Source: Amyelois transitella
Lineage: Eukaryota > Arthropoda > Insecta > Lepidoptera > Pyralidae
NCBI RefSeq assembly: GCF_032362555.1
Contig: NC_083505.1
Coordinates: forward strand, 6,253,501 to 6,317,500
Reading direction: 5' to 3'
DNA length: 64,000 nucleotides
Each line of letters opens with the position of its first letter. Within the stretch, counting starts at the first letter, position 1. The notes beneath the pieces are model-generated. The model ran no database searches. It had not been told where the DNA came from and was given only the letters and a program-made list of their open reading frames with translations. Positions 38,301 through 47,637 of the stretch are shown piece by piece. The position numbers and the translations under genes are program-made.

Positions 38301-41300
38301 CAACCCGTGGCAGCGCGGCGGCGGGACCGGGACCGGGGCCGGGGCCGGCGCCGGCGCGGGGACCGGCACCGGGCCCGGGCTCATCAACACGCCGGGGATG
38401 CAGTCGCTGCTGCAACAGATGTCGGAGAACCCGCGGCTGGTGCAGTCCATGCTGTCGGCGCCGTACACCAACGATATGCTGCAGGCCCTCGCTGCTGATC
38501 CGGAGATGGCCTCCCAACTCATTAATCAGAATCCAATGTTCGCGAACAATCCACAACTGCAGGATCAGATCCGCACGATGATGCCACAGATGCTTGCACA
38601 ACTGCAGAATCCAGAGATGCAGCAAATGATGTCCAACCCACAGGCCCTGAACGCGCTGTTGCAAATCCAGCAAGGCATGGAGCAGCTGCGCGCAGCCGCG
38701 CCCTCGCTGGTCAACAACCTGGGCCTGGGCGTGGGCGCGGCGGCCGCCACGCCGCCCGCCAACCCGCCCGCCAACCCGTCCGCCAACCCTGCGCAGGCGC
38801 GGCAACAGAACAACTCGGAGCTGTTCACACAGTTCATGCAAAGGATGGTGTCGGCCATGTCCAACAACCAGACGAACTCGTCGCAGCCTCCAGAACAGCG
38901 CTACTCGCAACAGCTGGAGCAACTCGCTGCCATGGGCTTCCTCAACAGGGAAGCTAACCTGCAAGCACTAATCGCGACCTTCGGCGACGTGAACGCGGCG
39001 GTGGAGAGGCTACTGGCGCTCGGACAGTTGTCCATGAGCTAACAGTGAAGCGCTCAAAACTCGTTCAAACTGGCTACTACTACACTCGACTCTCATCATC
39101 ACACTCACAACTGTATTTTTGTTATATCATTTCCCTATATGGTCAAAAGTCCCTGACTGGGCCCATAACCTTTCTAGTTTGTAGTAACTTTCATCACTTA
39201 CCTTATTTAATTTGGCGTGAGACAAAAGTTAGGGTTCCATGTGATTTGGTCATCTTGAAAATAATGGTTACAATTTTATAAATTAATGTATAAAACATAA
39301 AAACTTTAACAAGTTGGTGACATTTTGTCTCACGCTGTTTGATGAAATAAGGTAGGTACTTTTTGTAACAATGATAGCCAATTGTGCCGTGTGGTTCCCG
39401 GCACCATTACAAAAGAATAGGACCACTCCATCTCTTTCCCACGGATGTCGTAAGAGCCGACTAAGGGATAGACTTGGGATTCCTCTTTAATGTAAATCCC
39501 TGCCAATCTAAGGTCTGCCGCGCCGATGGATGCATGGCTAGGGGCGAGCCTAGTCTCGAGCGTGCCACTTCCGCCATGGGGTTGGGCGACCCCCAGGTAA
39601 TGGCTAGCCTTACCCTGGCATGCGGGGCTCTGCTGGGGCGGACAAAATTTTTCCCTAGCGTCTCGTGGGAATCGCATGGATGCAAATTTTTTGAAAGAGC
39701 ACCTAGATGGCGGCGATGGTGTCCGCACCCCATCACGTCTCGTTCCCGGCGGGAGCGGTATGCGGTCTGCTGAAAGCCGCTTTGCGACGATGAATGTAAG
39801 AGGAGGAATGAAGGATAAGATTGAGGAAGTATGCCAGATGATGGATGAAAGACGTTTGGATGTGTTGTGCGTGAATGAAACGAAGCGGAAAGGATGCGAC
39901 GCGACGCAGCACGGCCCTTACACGGCGTATTGGTCTGGAATTTCCAGTACCAGCCGAGGCTGTCAAGGGGTCGGTCTAATTCTTTCTGCACGAATGGCTG
40001 AGTGCGTGAATGAGTATGAGTGTGTCAGCCCTCGTCTTCTATGGATTAGGCTGAAAGTTGGAATCACTCGGATCTTCGTTCTAGGTGTTTATGCACCTTG
40101 GGATGTGGGTTCGAGGGGTACAACATCAGCAAAAAGCGAAAACGAGGAGTTCTGGAATAGTGTAAGAGAAGTATTGAAAGTTACCAAGCCAAATGAGAAG
40201 ATTATTATGTTAGGTGATTTTAATGGATGGGTGGGTGTAAAGCGTGATGGATATGAAAAGGTGCTTGGTGCGTTTGGTGACGAAAAGGTGAATGATAATG
40301 GAAGAAGTGTATTAGAAATTTGTCTAGAGTGGGATCTTTTTGTGTCGAACTCAATGTTTCAACATAAAGAGATCCACACCTACACAAGAGTGGAAGGTAT
40401 TTTAAAAAGTATGATAGACTTTGTGATTGTAGATGAAAGATTGAAGAACAAAGTGCTGGATACCCGTGCATATCGCGGTGCTGGCATTGACTCGGACCAT
40501 TTACTGGTGATATCCCGGATAAGGGGTATCTTCAATCGCTGGCGGCACAGGGTAAGGGAGCAAACCAGCGCTTTGGAAAGAGTAAAAGTAGAAAATTTGC
40601 AAGATATGGATGTAGGTAAGAAGTATATTAATAGACTGAAGGATGAATTTGAAGATTTAGAGGAAATGAGCGATATTGAAGATGGATGGAAGGAATTTAA
40701 AGAAAGAATTGTGAAAGTAGCTGTTGAAGTGTGTGGTGTAAGTAGAAGAAGGAAAGGAAAAAATCACAAAAATGCGTGGATGAGTAAAGATGTGCAAGAA
40801 CTTGTGCGATTAAAGAAGAAAGCATGGCTGGATTTGTTAGCAGCAAAAGCTAACTTAAGAATGCAAGAGGTTATAGATGAAGATGTGAATGAAGCACGTA
40901 AGGAATATAAGAAAATGAAAGATTTGGATAAGAAAGCTGTGATTAGAAAGAAAGAAGAGTATAAAGAGGATTTTGATAAAAGGCTATCAGAAGACTTTCA
41001 GTCAAATCTGAAAGTATTCTGGAAATCCGTAAGGTCAGCCCGAGGAAATACTATAACCAGAGAGCTGACTAGGATCAGATGCCAGGATGGTAGCGTTGTG
41101 AAAGGAGAAGAATGTGTACTAAAGATATGGAAGGACTATTTTGAAAGTTTATTTGAAAAAAAGGAAGGAAATAAGAAAGATTACTGCTATAGCGAAGAAA
41201 AAGAGAATGAGATGGAAGGCGAAATTGAAATGTTCGAAATTGTGGAAGCACTTAAGAGTATGAAAGCGGGAAAGGCTGCTGGGTGTGATAGAGTGTCGGT

Positions 41301-43743
41301 CGAGATGCTTAAAGCAGGAAAAGGCGTAGTAGCTAGTCAGTTGTACTGCCTTTTCAATTTGTGTTGGAGAAGCGGCCGAGTACCAAAAGATTGGTGTAAG
41401 GCTGTTATCGTGCCACTTTACAAAGGAAAAGGGTCACAGCTGGACTGCAAAAATTATCGTGGTATAAGCCTGCTTAGCGTCGTCGGCAAATTGTATGCTA
41501 AGGTATTGATTAATAGAGTCAGGAATGAAACTGATGACAAAATATGGGATGCTCAAGCGGGATTTCGAAAGGGAATGGGATGTACTGATCAGGTCTTTTC
41601 CTTGCGGTGCATAGCCGAAAAGTTTTTGGCCAAGAGTCAAAAAGTCTATTGCACATTCGTAGATCTGGAAAAGGCCTATGACAGAGTTGAGAGGAATGAA
41701 TTGTGGTCAGCACTTTCTATGCATGGGGTGAGCAGTCTCTTAATACGAGCACTGAAATCCTTATATGAGGATTCGAGTGCTTGTGTCAGGATAAACGGAG
41801 CGCACACTGAGTGGTTTAAGATTGAGAAAGGCGTTAGGCAAGGATGTGTTGCGTCACCGTGGCTGTTCAACCTATTTATGGATAGCTGTTTGACAGATTT
41901 GAAAGAGTCTAAAAGTGGATTAAGGATGAATGAGTTACTCGTCAAATGTCTGCTCTATGCCGACGATCAGGTTATACTGGCGTCATCAGCGGAGGAGTTA
42001 CAGGAGATGGTAAACTGTATGCATGAAGCTTTAAAAGAGAAAGGAATGAAAGTGAACGTAAGTAAAACTAAAACACTGGTTTTTGAAATGGAGAAAGAAA
42101 TGACAGCATGTAATATTTTGATTGGAGGAGAAAAAGTGGAGCAAGTGAAAGAGTTTGTATATCTAGGATCAAAGTTTACATCAGATGGCAAGTATGATAG
42201 TGATATTGAAAGGAGAGTGAACGCGGGGAACATGGTGAATGGAGCTTTGCATGCCTTTATGAGCAGTCAGAAACTATCCAAAAAGGCTCGACTGGCTGTG
42301 CACAGGGGCGTGTTGGTCCCGACATTAATGTATGGGAGTGAAAGTTGGGTATGGCAAAAGAAGCATGAAAGCAGAATAAATGCAGTGGAAATGAGAGCGT
42401 TAAGGAGTATGATGGGTGTGAAATTGAGTGACAGGATAAGGAACAGCGTGATAAGGGAATGTTGTGATGTGAAAGAAGATGTAGTTACAGGAATAGAAAA
42501 GGGTATGTTAAGATGGTTCGGTCATGTGGAGAGGATGAATGAAAGCAGGTTGACTAAGCAGATATACAAGGAGAGTGTGGAGGGAAAGGTCGGAGTGGGA
42601 AGACCTAGACGAACGTATCTTGATCAAATTAAGGACGTCCTGGTAAAGGGTCAGGTCAAAAGTACCCGAAACCGCCGAGCTTGTATGAAGAGAGTTATGA
42701 ATGTGGACGAAGCGAAAGAAGTATGCAGAGATCGTGGCAAGTGGAAAGAGGTAGTCTCTGCCTACCCCTCCGGGAAAGAGGCGTGATTTTATGTATGTAT
42801 GTATGTATGTTTATTTTTAAATAATCACACTAAATTAAAAAGCTCAATGTCAATATCCCTTGAAGGAAAGAAGAGCAAACAGTCACCAAAAGACTGAAAG
42901 GTCATGTTCAGCTATATGTTGGAATTGAGATTCAAATAGTGATAGGATGCTAGTCCATCTCCTACAAGAGGCATCCCAAGTTCATAAGCCTGTCCTTTTA
43001 ATAGTCCCTAGTTGCCTTTAATGACATCCATGGGAAAGTCAGATATATATATATTTTTAGTAAGCCTTGAATTATTTCTTTTAAATAAAAAACAATAGCC
43101 CCTCAAGAATGTCAAGATAACATTTTTTTTTTTCAACCTGTTAGCCCTCCCCCTTCACATCAAGGTCAAATTGTCAGATTAGTGGAATATAGATGTTTTA
43201 GCATGTTAATAATTTTCCCTACCTTAATCTGTTTTGCTTGATAATTTCAGATGTTGTTGTACTAATCTGACCTTTAATCCTTAAAGAGCGGCCATATAAT
43301 ATGAGGCTCCTATTTGGTAAGAAGTACTTAGCCATTGATAACATGTGTATTAATTGTATAGATCCTTGTTGCATAGTGTCCGGCACTTTTAAATAGTAGT
43401 ACTCTACATCTTTTCCATGGATGTCGTAAAAGGCGACCAAGGGATCAGCTTATTAACTTGGGATTCCTTTTGTAGAAGAAGAGCTAGCAACCTGGCACAG
43501 TCTGAATCCCAATTCTATTAATAAGAATTACAGCTGAATGAAGCTAAAAGCCTTTCAGTCGTTTCAAGACTGTGGACCCTGTCTACATCGCAAGGGACGT
43601 AGACGTGACTACATGTATTTAAAGAAAATCATCGCACCTTCGTTTAAATTTTCTTCTTCATTGTCAATTTCATTTGTCGGCTGAATATTTTGGCTGCCTA
43701 TTGAGTCCTCCCCACTTTTGGAATTATCGTCATGGCCAGCCAT
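35360..43743 (-). CDS. BBLN: Bublin coiled-coil protein (UPF0184 family)
   Basis: A small conserved coiled-coil protein; the nematode relative acts at intermediate filaments in tubular epithelia, and the role in insects is unknown. Two coding exons: 43743-43638 and 35526-35360, joined in phase (NLNE then [19 protein letters not shown]), give 90 residues, the usual size. The N-terminal third is acidic and disordered (DNEEENLNE). The C-terminal two-thirds is a heptad-rich helix ([20 protein letters not shown]). The donor is GTGCGA, weaker than consensus. The 8.1-kb intron (35527-43637) contains the ubiquilin gene on the other strand, two RTE copies and several SINE-like fragments, very large for a gene of this size. 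Confidence 0.85.
35655..35705 (+). mobile_element. Lep1-type Helitron head fragment
   Basis: CCCAACTAATATTATAAATG followed by CGAAAGTGAGTTTATTTG is the standard 5' end. The element is cut short by an unassigned 40-bp stretch and the truncated RTE at about 35746. Confidence 0.75.
35746..36860 (+). pseudogene. 5'-truncated RTE retrotransposon copy
   Basis: Matches the last 1.1 kb of the intact RTE (41685-42800), in the same orientation, with scattered substitutions, small deletions and frameshifts (for example the in-frame stop after the YADDQV motif at about 36037, and a loss near 36525). It ends with ATGTATGTATG. It starts inside the reverse transcriptase, upstream of YADD, and is inactive. 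Confidence 0.93.
37477..39042 (+). CDS. Ubqn: Ubiquilin (UBL-UBA proteasome shuttle), intronless
   Basis: Carries ubiquitylated or membrane-protein clients to the proteasome. The 521-residue ORF has an N-terminal UBL (about 10-82, [20 protein letters not shown]), STI1-type repeats rich in Met, Asn and Gln ([20 protein letters not shown] and [20 protein letters not shown]), a Gly-Thr-Ala low-complexity tract at about 281-302, an Ala-Asn-Pro tract near 426-445, and a C-terminal UBA (about 475-517, [20 protein letters not shown]). The start at 37477 is in a strong context (CCAAAATGG). The frame stays open to an ATG at 37414, but the added 21 residues do not look like the family. The gene lies inside the BBLN intron on the opposite strand. 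Confidence 0.96.
   Translation: MAEGQEEPKKITITVKTPKEKQQVEIEEDADIKKLKEVLSPKFSAEPEQLCLIFAGKIMNDADTLKQHNIKDGLTVHLVIKTPPRPEPEGAARRPPADISATPFGLNSLGGLAGLESLGLGQSTFMDLQARMQQELLSNPDMLRQVLDNPLVQQMMNDPENMRTLITSNPQMQDLMARNPEISHMLNNPELLRQTMELARNPAMLQELMRSHDRALSNLESIPGGYNALQRMYRDIQEPMLNVASSMAGNPFSGLVDNSDGTNPQQGSENRQPLPNPWQRGGGTGTGAGAGAGAGTGTGPGLINTPGMQSLLQQMSENPRLVQSMLSAPYTNDMLQALAADPEMASQLINQNPMFANNPQLQDQIRTMMPQMLAQLQNPEMQQMMSNPQALNALLQIQQGMEQLRAAAPSLVNNLGLGVGAAAATPPANPPANPSANPAQARQQNNSELFTQFMQRMVSAMSNNQTNSSQPPEQRYSQQLEQLAAMGFLNREANLQALIATFGDVNAAVERLLALGQLSMS
39197..39357. mobile_element. Small palindromic MITE-like element
   Basis: The left arm (39197-39228, CCTTATTTAATTTGGCGTGA then GACAAAA) and right arm (about 39322-39357, TTTTGTCTCACG then GATGAAATAAGGTAGG) are imperfect inverted repeats around about 95 bp. 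It lies in the ubiquilin 3' flank and may be transcribed as part of its 3' UTR. Confidence 0.65.
39370..42812 (+). mobile_element. Full-length RTE-type non-LTR retrotransposon
   Basis: The element appears to start near 39384 with GCCGTGTGGTTCCCGGCACC and ends after the ORF in ATGT repeats (42789-42812), the simple-repeat 3' end of RTE elements rather than poly(A). It includes a roughly 300-bp GC-rich leader and one intact ORF. Lack of internal damage suggests recent insertion. It lies in the BBLN intron, antisense to that gene, and 330 bp after the ubiquilin stop. Confidence 0.9.
39676..42786 (+). CDS. RTE endonuclease-reverse transcriptase polyprotein, intact
   Basis: 1036 residues. The N-terminal APE-type endonuclease starts at about residue 36 ([20 protein letters not shown]), with active-site-like CVNETK and SDHLLVIS (about 272). 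The reverse transcriptase follows: [33 protein letters not shown], motif [12 protein letters not shown] (about 660), [16 protein letters not shown], and the catalytic YADD (about 760). The C-terminal tail has [16 protein letters not shown] and [19 protein letters not shown]. No stop or frameshift. The true start may be a later Met such as the one at about residue 39, close to the endonuclease. Confidence 0.93.
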   Translation: MDANFLKEHLDGGDGVRTPSRLVPGGSGMRSAESRFATMNVRGGMKDKIEEVCQMMDERRLDVLCVNETKRKGCDATQHGPYTAYWSGISSTSRGCQGVGLILSARMAECVNEYECVSPRLLWIRLKVGITRIFVLGVYAPWDVGSRGTTSAKSENEEFWNSVREVLKVTKPNEKIIMLGDFNGWVGVKRDGYEKVLGAFGDEKVNDNGRSVLEICLEWDLFVSNSMFQHKEIHTYTRVEGILKSMIDFVIVDERLKNKVLDTRAYRGAGIDSDHLLVISRIRGIFNRWRHRVREQTSALERVKVENLQDMDVGKKYINRLKDEFEDLEEMSDIEDGWKEFKERIVKVAVEVCGVSRRRKGKNHKNAWMSKDVQELVRLKKKAWLDLLAAKANLRMQEVIDEDVNEARKEYKKMKDLDKKAVIRKKEEYKEDFDKRLSEDFQSNLKVFWKSVRSARGNTITRELTRIRCQDGSVVKGEECVLKIWKDYFESLFEKKEGNKKDYCYSEEKENEMEGEIEMFEIVEALKSMKAGKAAGCDRVSVEMLKAGKGVVASQLYCLFNLCWRSGRVPKDWCKAVIVPLYKGKGSQLDCKNYRGISLLSVVGKLYAKVLINRVRNETDDKIWDAQAGFRKGMGCTDQVFSLRCIAEKFLAKSQKVYCTFVDLEKAYDRVERNELWSALSMHGVSSLLIRALKSLYEDSSACVRINGAHTEWFKIEKGVRQGCVASPWLFNLFMDSCLTDLKESKSGLRMNELLVKCLLYADDQVILASSAEELQEMVNCMHEALKEKGMKVNVSKTKTLVFEMEKEMTACNILIGGEKVEQVKEFVYLGSKFTSDGKYDSDIERRVNAGNMVNGALHAFMSSQKLSKKARLAVHRGVLVPTLMYGSESWVWQKKHESRINAVEMRALRSMMGVKLSDRIRNSVIRECCDVKEDVVTGIEKGMLRWFGHVERMNESRLTKQIYKESVEGKVGVGRPRRTYLDQIKDVLVKGQVKSTRNRRACMKRVMNVDEAKEVCRDRGKWKEVVSAYPSGKEA
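42845..43038 (-). repeat. SINE-like family fragment
   Basis: Has TCAATATCCCTTGAAGG, CAAAAGACTGAAAGGTCATG, GGAATTGAGATTCAAATAGT and GACATCCATGGGAAA in the order of the family read on the minus strand. Decayed, within the BBLN intron beside the RTE tail. Confidence 0.75.
43372..43615 (+). repeat. SINE-like family copy
   Basis: Begins near TAGTGTCCGGCACTT, passes through CCATGGATGTCGTAAAAGGC and TAACTTGGGATTCC, and ends GCAAGGGACGTAGACGTGAC with a degraded ATGT tail. It ends just before BBLN exon 1. Confidence 0.8.
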
Positions 43744-43934
43744 CACAAAAATGGATTTAAATATTTATTTTGTGTCGAATTGTCGAAATAAATTGATTCA
43801 CAAACCAAAAACAATTGCGTTTTTTGACATTGACATATCAATGAATGATGACTGTCTCAGGTGAGGTGAAAAACACACATGTGTTGCCATAGTTTGCCGA
43901 ACGAACAGAACAGGCTCCACGCACTGACTTGTTG

Positions 43935-44088
43935 TAGTCGCCGGTTAAGTCATAGCCAGTAGACTTGAAAATACTAAATGGCGGTATGGCTGGCTGATGG
44001 AATCCAAATTTAAATAGTTTGCTAGCCCACCGCCTACAAGAAGAATCCCAAGCTTAGTTAGCCCTTCCCGCTTCTGGACCACCAACCT
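43935..44088 (-). repeat. Decayed SINE-like family copy
   Basis: Shares GACTTGAAAATACTAAATGG, GCTAGCCCACCGCC and AAGAATCCCAAGCTTAG with the family, but carries many changes. Confidence 0.55.
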
Positions 44089-44089
44089 T

Positions 44090-45660
44090 CCAGATGAAGA
44101 GCAGAGTGAACCCCTCAGGGAGGTCGAGTGGCTGCATCTCTCTACAGCGTACTCTTAACATAAAATGTTGCCCTCGTGACCAAAACACACCGCCACTTGG
44201 AAATGTTCTGTATTGCTTAGATTCGAGATCGTGCCAACTTATAGATAAAGTTCTGCTCTGTTACTCAGACGATTGTAGCTTATTATACAATGGCTGTAAA
44301 GTAAATAGTCTCGTCTGGGTGTTTGCCATGTTTTTAAGAGGTCCTAACTTTCACTTCTCTTCAGTCTGCTTCGAGAGCGCGTCGAGTGCGGACGTGTTCC
44401 AGTACGCTACGCGAAAAAATAAAAAATAAAATATTACGAAATCAGTGTTTCTAAGTGTTCTTTGTCACCGCAAATATACCTGGTTTTAAGAATCCCTTAA
44501 ATCTGGACGGGATTGCAGTTTTTCCCGGCTTTGCCACAAGCCAGATCTTATTAACCAGGACAAAGTCTTGCATAAGGTGAGGAAGCAAGAACAGGTTTTT
44601 CACACGAATTCGTTTCGAAAATTTCAGGAGAATAGACGGAAGGTTTTGATCGATGACGATAGGAATATGTTGGGCGGCAACATCCGAGGTCTCTTTGATG
44701 CTGCCATGAACGGCGGCGCTGAGACTGAAGCGAACAATGAAACACTCGGTCATAAAGAAACTAAAAGAAGCGGGTGACCTGGTGTGACACCTGGCTATCT
44801 ACAAGGAATTAAAATATCTCATACCAGGATAATATCCATGTGCGCGAACACAGACCTGCCCTGCCCCTCAGGAGGAAGAGAAAATAGAGGATATAAAAAA
44901 CTGCTTGATTTCGAATTCGAAAACTCCAGGACGTTACAGGAGCTAAAGGGGTCGAATATCGAATAATATTGGATAAGGATAGAAAGAGTAAGGAAAACGA
45001 GAGTTAGGATGGTTAAAATAAGTTGTAAAACAAAAGAGAGTAGGGAGAATTTAAAAAGAAAAATAAACAACATACCCAAATTACAGGTGAGAGACTAAAA
45101 ATAAAAACCCCCTCCTTATTAAAAGAATGTACTAATGAAGAATAAAAACTAACAAATTACTGAAAAACTAGTGCAACAAAATTGCAACCTGTTTAAAGAC
45201 TTTAAGGAGGAGGTTAGGAAAATTTAAATTAATCAGAAAAAGGGCTAGAAACCCGCTATGTGTTCACTCTTCACTCTCTTAATGACACTCATCACATGTT
45301 CTAACACGTCCCATCGTGTCTGAACTGCCGGGCAGACAGAAGTACGGTGAGATATGATCACAATGCTTTTAGCTCTGTCTGTCAGGTCAGACAAATGTGT
45401 GGAGGCAAAGAAGGGAGACTCTCGCCAAGTCCAGAATTGCATATGTGTAACATGAGTTTTGTGGTTTTCTGGGCGTGCAGTGGCACCCTGATTGCCAAGT
45501 TAATGTATCAAGTCATTAGACAAAGCAATGATGTCAGGCATGCTGCGGCACGTGCGTGGAGACCAAACGGAACGCAGTTTGCGCTAAAAATTGTGTACAT
45601 GTGGCTCCGAATCAGCTAATAATAATTATTCGCTAGAACGAAGGCGCACTAAGTTGCTAG
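44090..45660. other. Unassigned repeat-like tract
   Basis: The composition is less AT-rich and several short ORFs occur on both strands (for example 44094-44429 plus and 45442-45245 minus), none recognised. A G/C-richer leader-like segment around 44340-44410 precedes A-rich text, which would fit a LINE 5' UTR and ORF1 remnant, but no RT or nucleocapsid motif is visible. I cannot assign a function. Confidence 0.3.
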
Positions 45661-45737
45661 GAAATATAAATATTATGTCTTATGAACTATAAGATAAATG
45701 ACTGATGATATTTGGTTATAAGCTAGCAATAAGTATA

Positions 45738-45964
45738 ACATACATACATACATATGGTCACGTCTTGAAAAGACTGAATGGCCACGTTCAGCTTTTTGGC
45801 TTAACGATAGAATTAAGATTCAACTAGTGACAGGTTGCTAGCCCATCGCCTTAAAAAGAATCCCAAGTTTGTAAGCCTATCCCTTAGTCGCCTTTTACGA
45901 CATCCATTGGAAAGATATGGAGTGGTCCTATTCTTTTTTGTATTGGTGCCGGGAGCCCCACGGC
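45738..45964 (-). repeat. SINE-like family copy (well preserved)
   Basis: Reads from ATACATACATACATATGGTC through CTTGAAAAGACTGAATGGCC, GATAGAATTAAGATTCAACT and GTCGCCTTTTACGACATCCA to TATTGGTGCCGGGAGCCCCA. It preserves both the ATGT tail and the CCGGCACC head. Confidence 0.85.
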
Positions 45965-46584
45965 AATAAGTATAAATATGACAATAATATAAGTATGTTT
46001 TAAGAAATAACTTCACAACTTTTAGTATTTCATATGTATGACAATTTTATAAAGGATAGACAAAGTTGTGATAACCCCTTGTTGTATAAAACACTTGACG
46101 AAGTACCATACGGATAGATAATTAGGAGAATCGGTATGCCAATTAGCGAATCACGCTTATTGACGTGAAGTGACATAATATTTTGATTAAATAATTTTTA
46201 TTTTCCTGTACTTATTATTTAATATAAATAATAATTACTTTTGTAGAAATAAAAAAGAAGCGACAGAATTAAATTGTGTAAAGAGATAAATCATAAAGCC
46301 ATAAGAATGTATGAGTCGATTGTATGAGTGATTACACGAGTCGACGATCGAAGGAATTCAAATGCTGATACTTGAAAAAACCAATAATGAATGACTCCAG
46401 GGTAAAATAAAACCTTAATAAAATTGCACAAACATTTCTGGGTGAAAATGAAGGCACAATATTTCTGAGTGAATACAAGATATGGCACAATCAATGGAAA
46501 TCTGTAGCACAAAAACCTGCAACTGTGATCGACGCTATCGATGCTCGAACTGCGATAATCAGTTTTTCCCTTTAATAAAAAAGC

Positions 46585-46808
46585 TTCATATTATTTTAGT
46601 CACACTCCCAGTGTCCACTGCAACCCCTGAAAGATTTTTCTCCACCTTAAATAGGTTAAAAACTTACCTAAGAAATAAAATGGGCGATGAAAGACTAACT
46701 GGTGTGGCTTTAATGAGCGTACACCGAGATCTAGCAATGCAACTTGATTCCGAAGAAATTATTAATCAGTTAGCAATAAAACGTAAAAGACTAAATCTAT
46801 TACTCTAA
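46585..46808 (+). pseudogene. hAT transposase C-terminal dimerisation fragment
   Basis: Plus-strand frame encodes VTLPVSTATPERFFSTLNRL then KTYLRNKMGDERLTGVALMS, the hAT dimerisation signature, ending in a natural stop at 46808. The catalytic domain upstream is missing or too decayed to read. Confidence 0.87.
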
Positions 46809-47637
46809 ACTTTCAACTTTGTTGCTTTTGAATAAGTATTGCAATACATACATTACACAACTTTCTTTAAGGCACCTACTATGAGTAACCTAAGTTATAT
46901 ATTATAGATTACCTGCGACTATACTTGCGCGTTATAGTTGCAGGCAATGTTTAATTTTTATTTTGGGGACCCCCTCCCTCCCCTTGTCAAAGCTATAGCT
47001 ACGTACGTGCACTTAGTCCTTATAGATAAATAAAAAAAATATTTTTTGTTCACATATGGATGCTTAATAGCTGAGAACATTATCCTTAAATAATAATCAT
47101 TTTTGTTAAAACCTTTTAAAATAATTAGTTCAATTTTAACTATAGCCAAAATATCATCTACCGTAGCATAGATCTACCTAATAACTGCCAAATACATAAT
47201 GCTGGCAATACTTGGGCAATAATAGACAAATATTGTCACGAGCGCGGTGTCTTGAAGTGACGTAACATTGTCTTGTGACTTTTATTTTTATTCAGAGATT
47301 TGTATGCTATGCACTGATTTTAAGTGAGTGATAGACACGCGAGTATACGAGCTAGATCACAAACTAAATAGATACTATAGCTAGATGGCTTGGTGCCGTG
47401 GCTGAATTTGAGTGCGCATGTTTGTCACCCTCAAAGATTTACATTCAGTCAGAAAAGTATCGGGAATGGATTATTTATTTATGGTTCCAAATTCAAATTT
47501 TTGTTTTTTTTTGTTGTTGTTAGATTGGCACAACTGTTTTCCACTTTGGCGCGGAGTTTGAGTTGCATCTGTTGTTTACATTAAATACAGTGCTATTTTT
47601 AGTTATATCATATCTAGTGTGTATTGCTAATTTCATA

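Noticed and set aside
38000..38960. Long antisense ORFs over ubiquilin (for example 321 codons on the minus strand)
   Set aside because: Low-complexity shadows of GC-rich ubiquilin codons; His/Leu/Arg-rich and family-less.
39461..39991. Minus-strand 176-codon ORF over the RTE leader
   Set aside because: Antisense to the RTE 5' region and the start of its ORF; no protein family recognised.
47563..47637. 25-residue hydrophobic leader on the mariner transposase as a signal peptide
   Set aside because: Transposases act in the nucleus, and the family N-terminus starts at the Met at 47638; the upstream frame is a chance extension.
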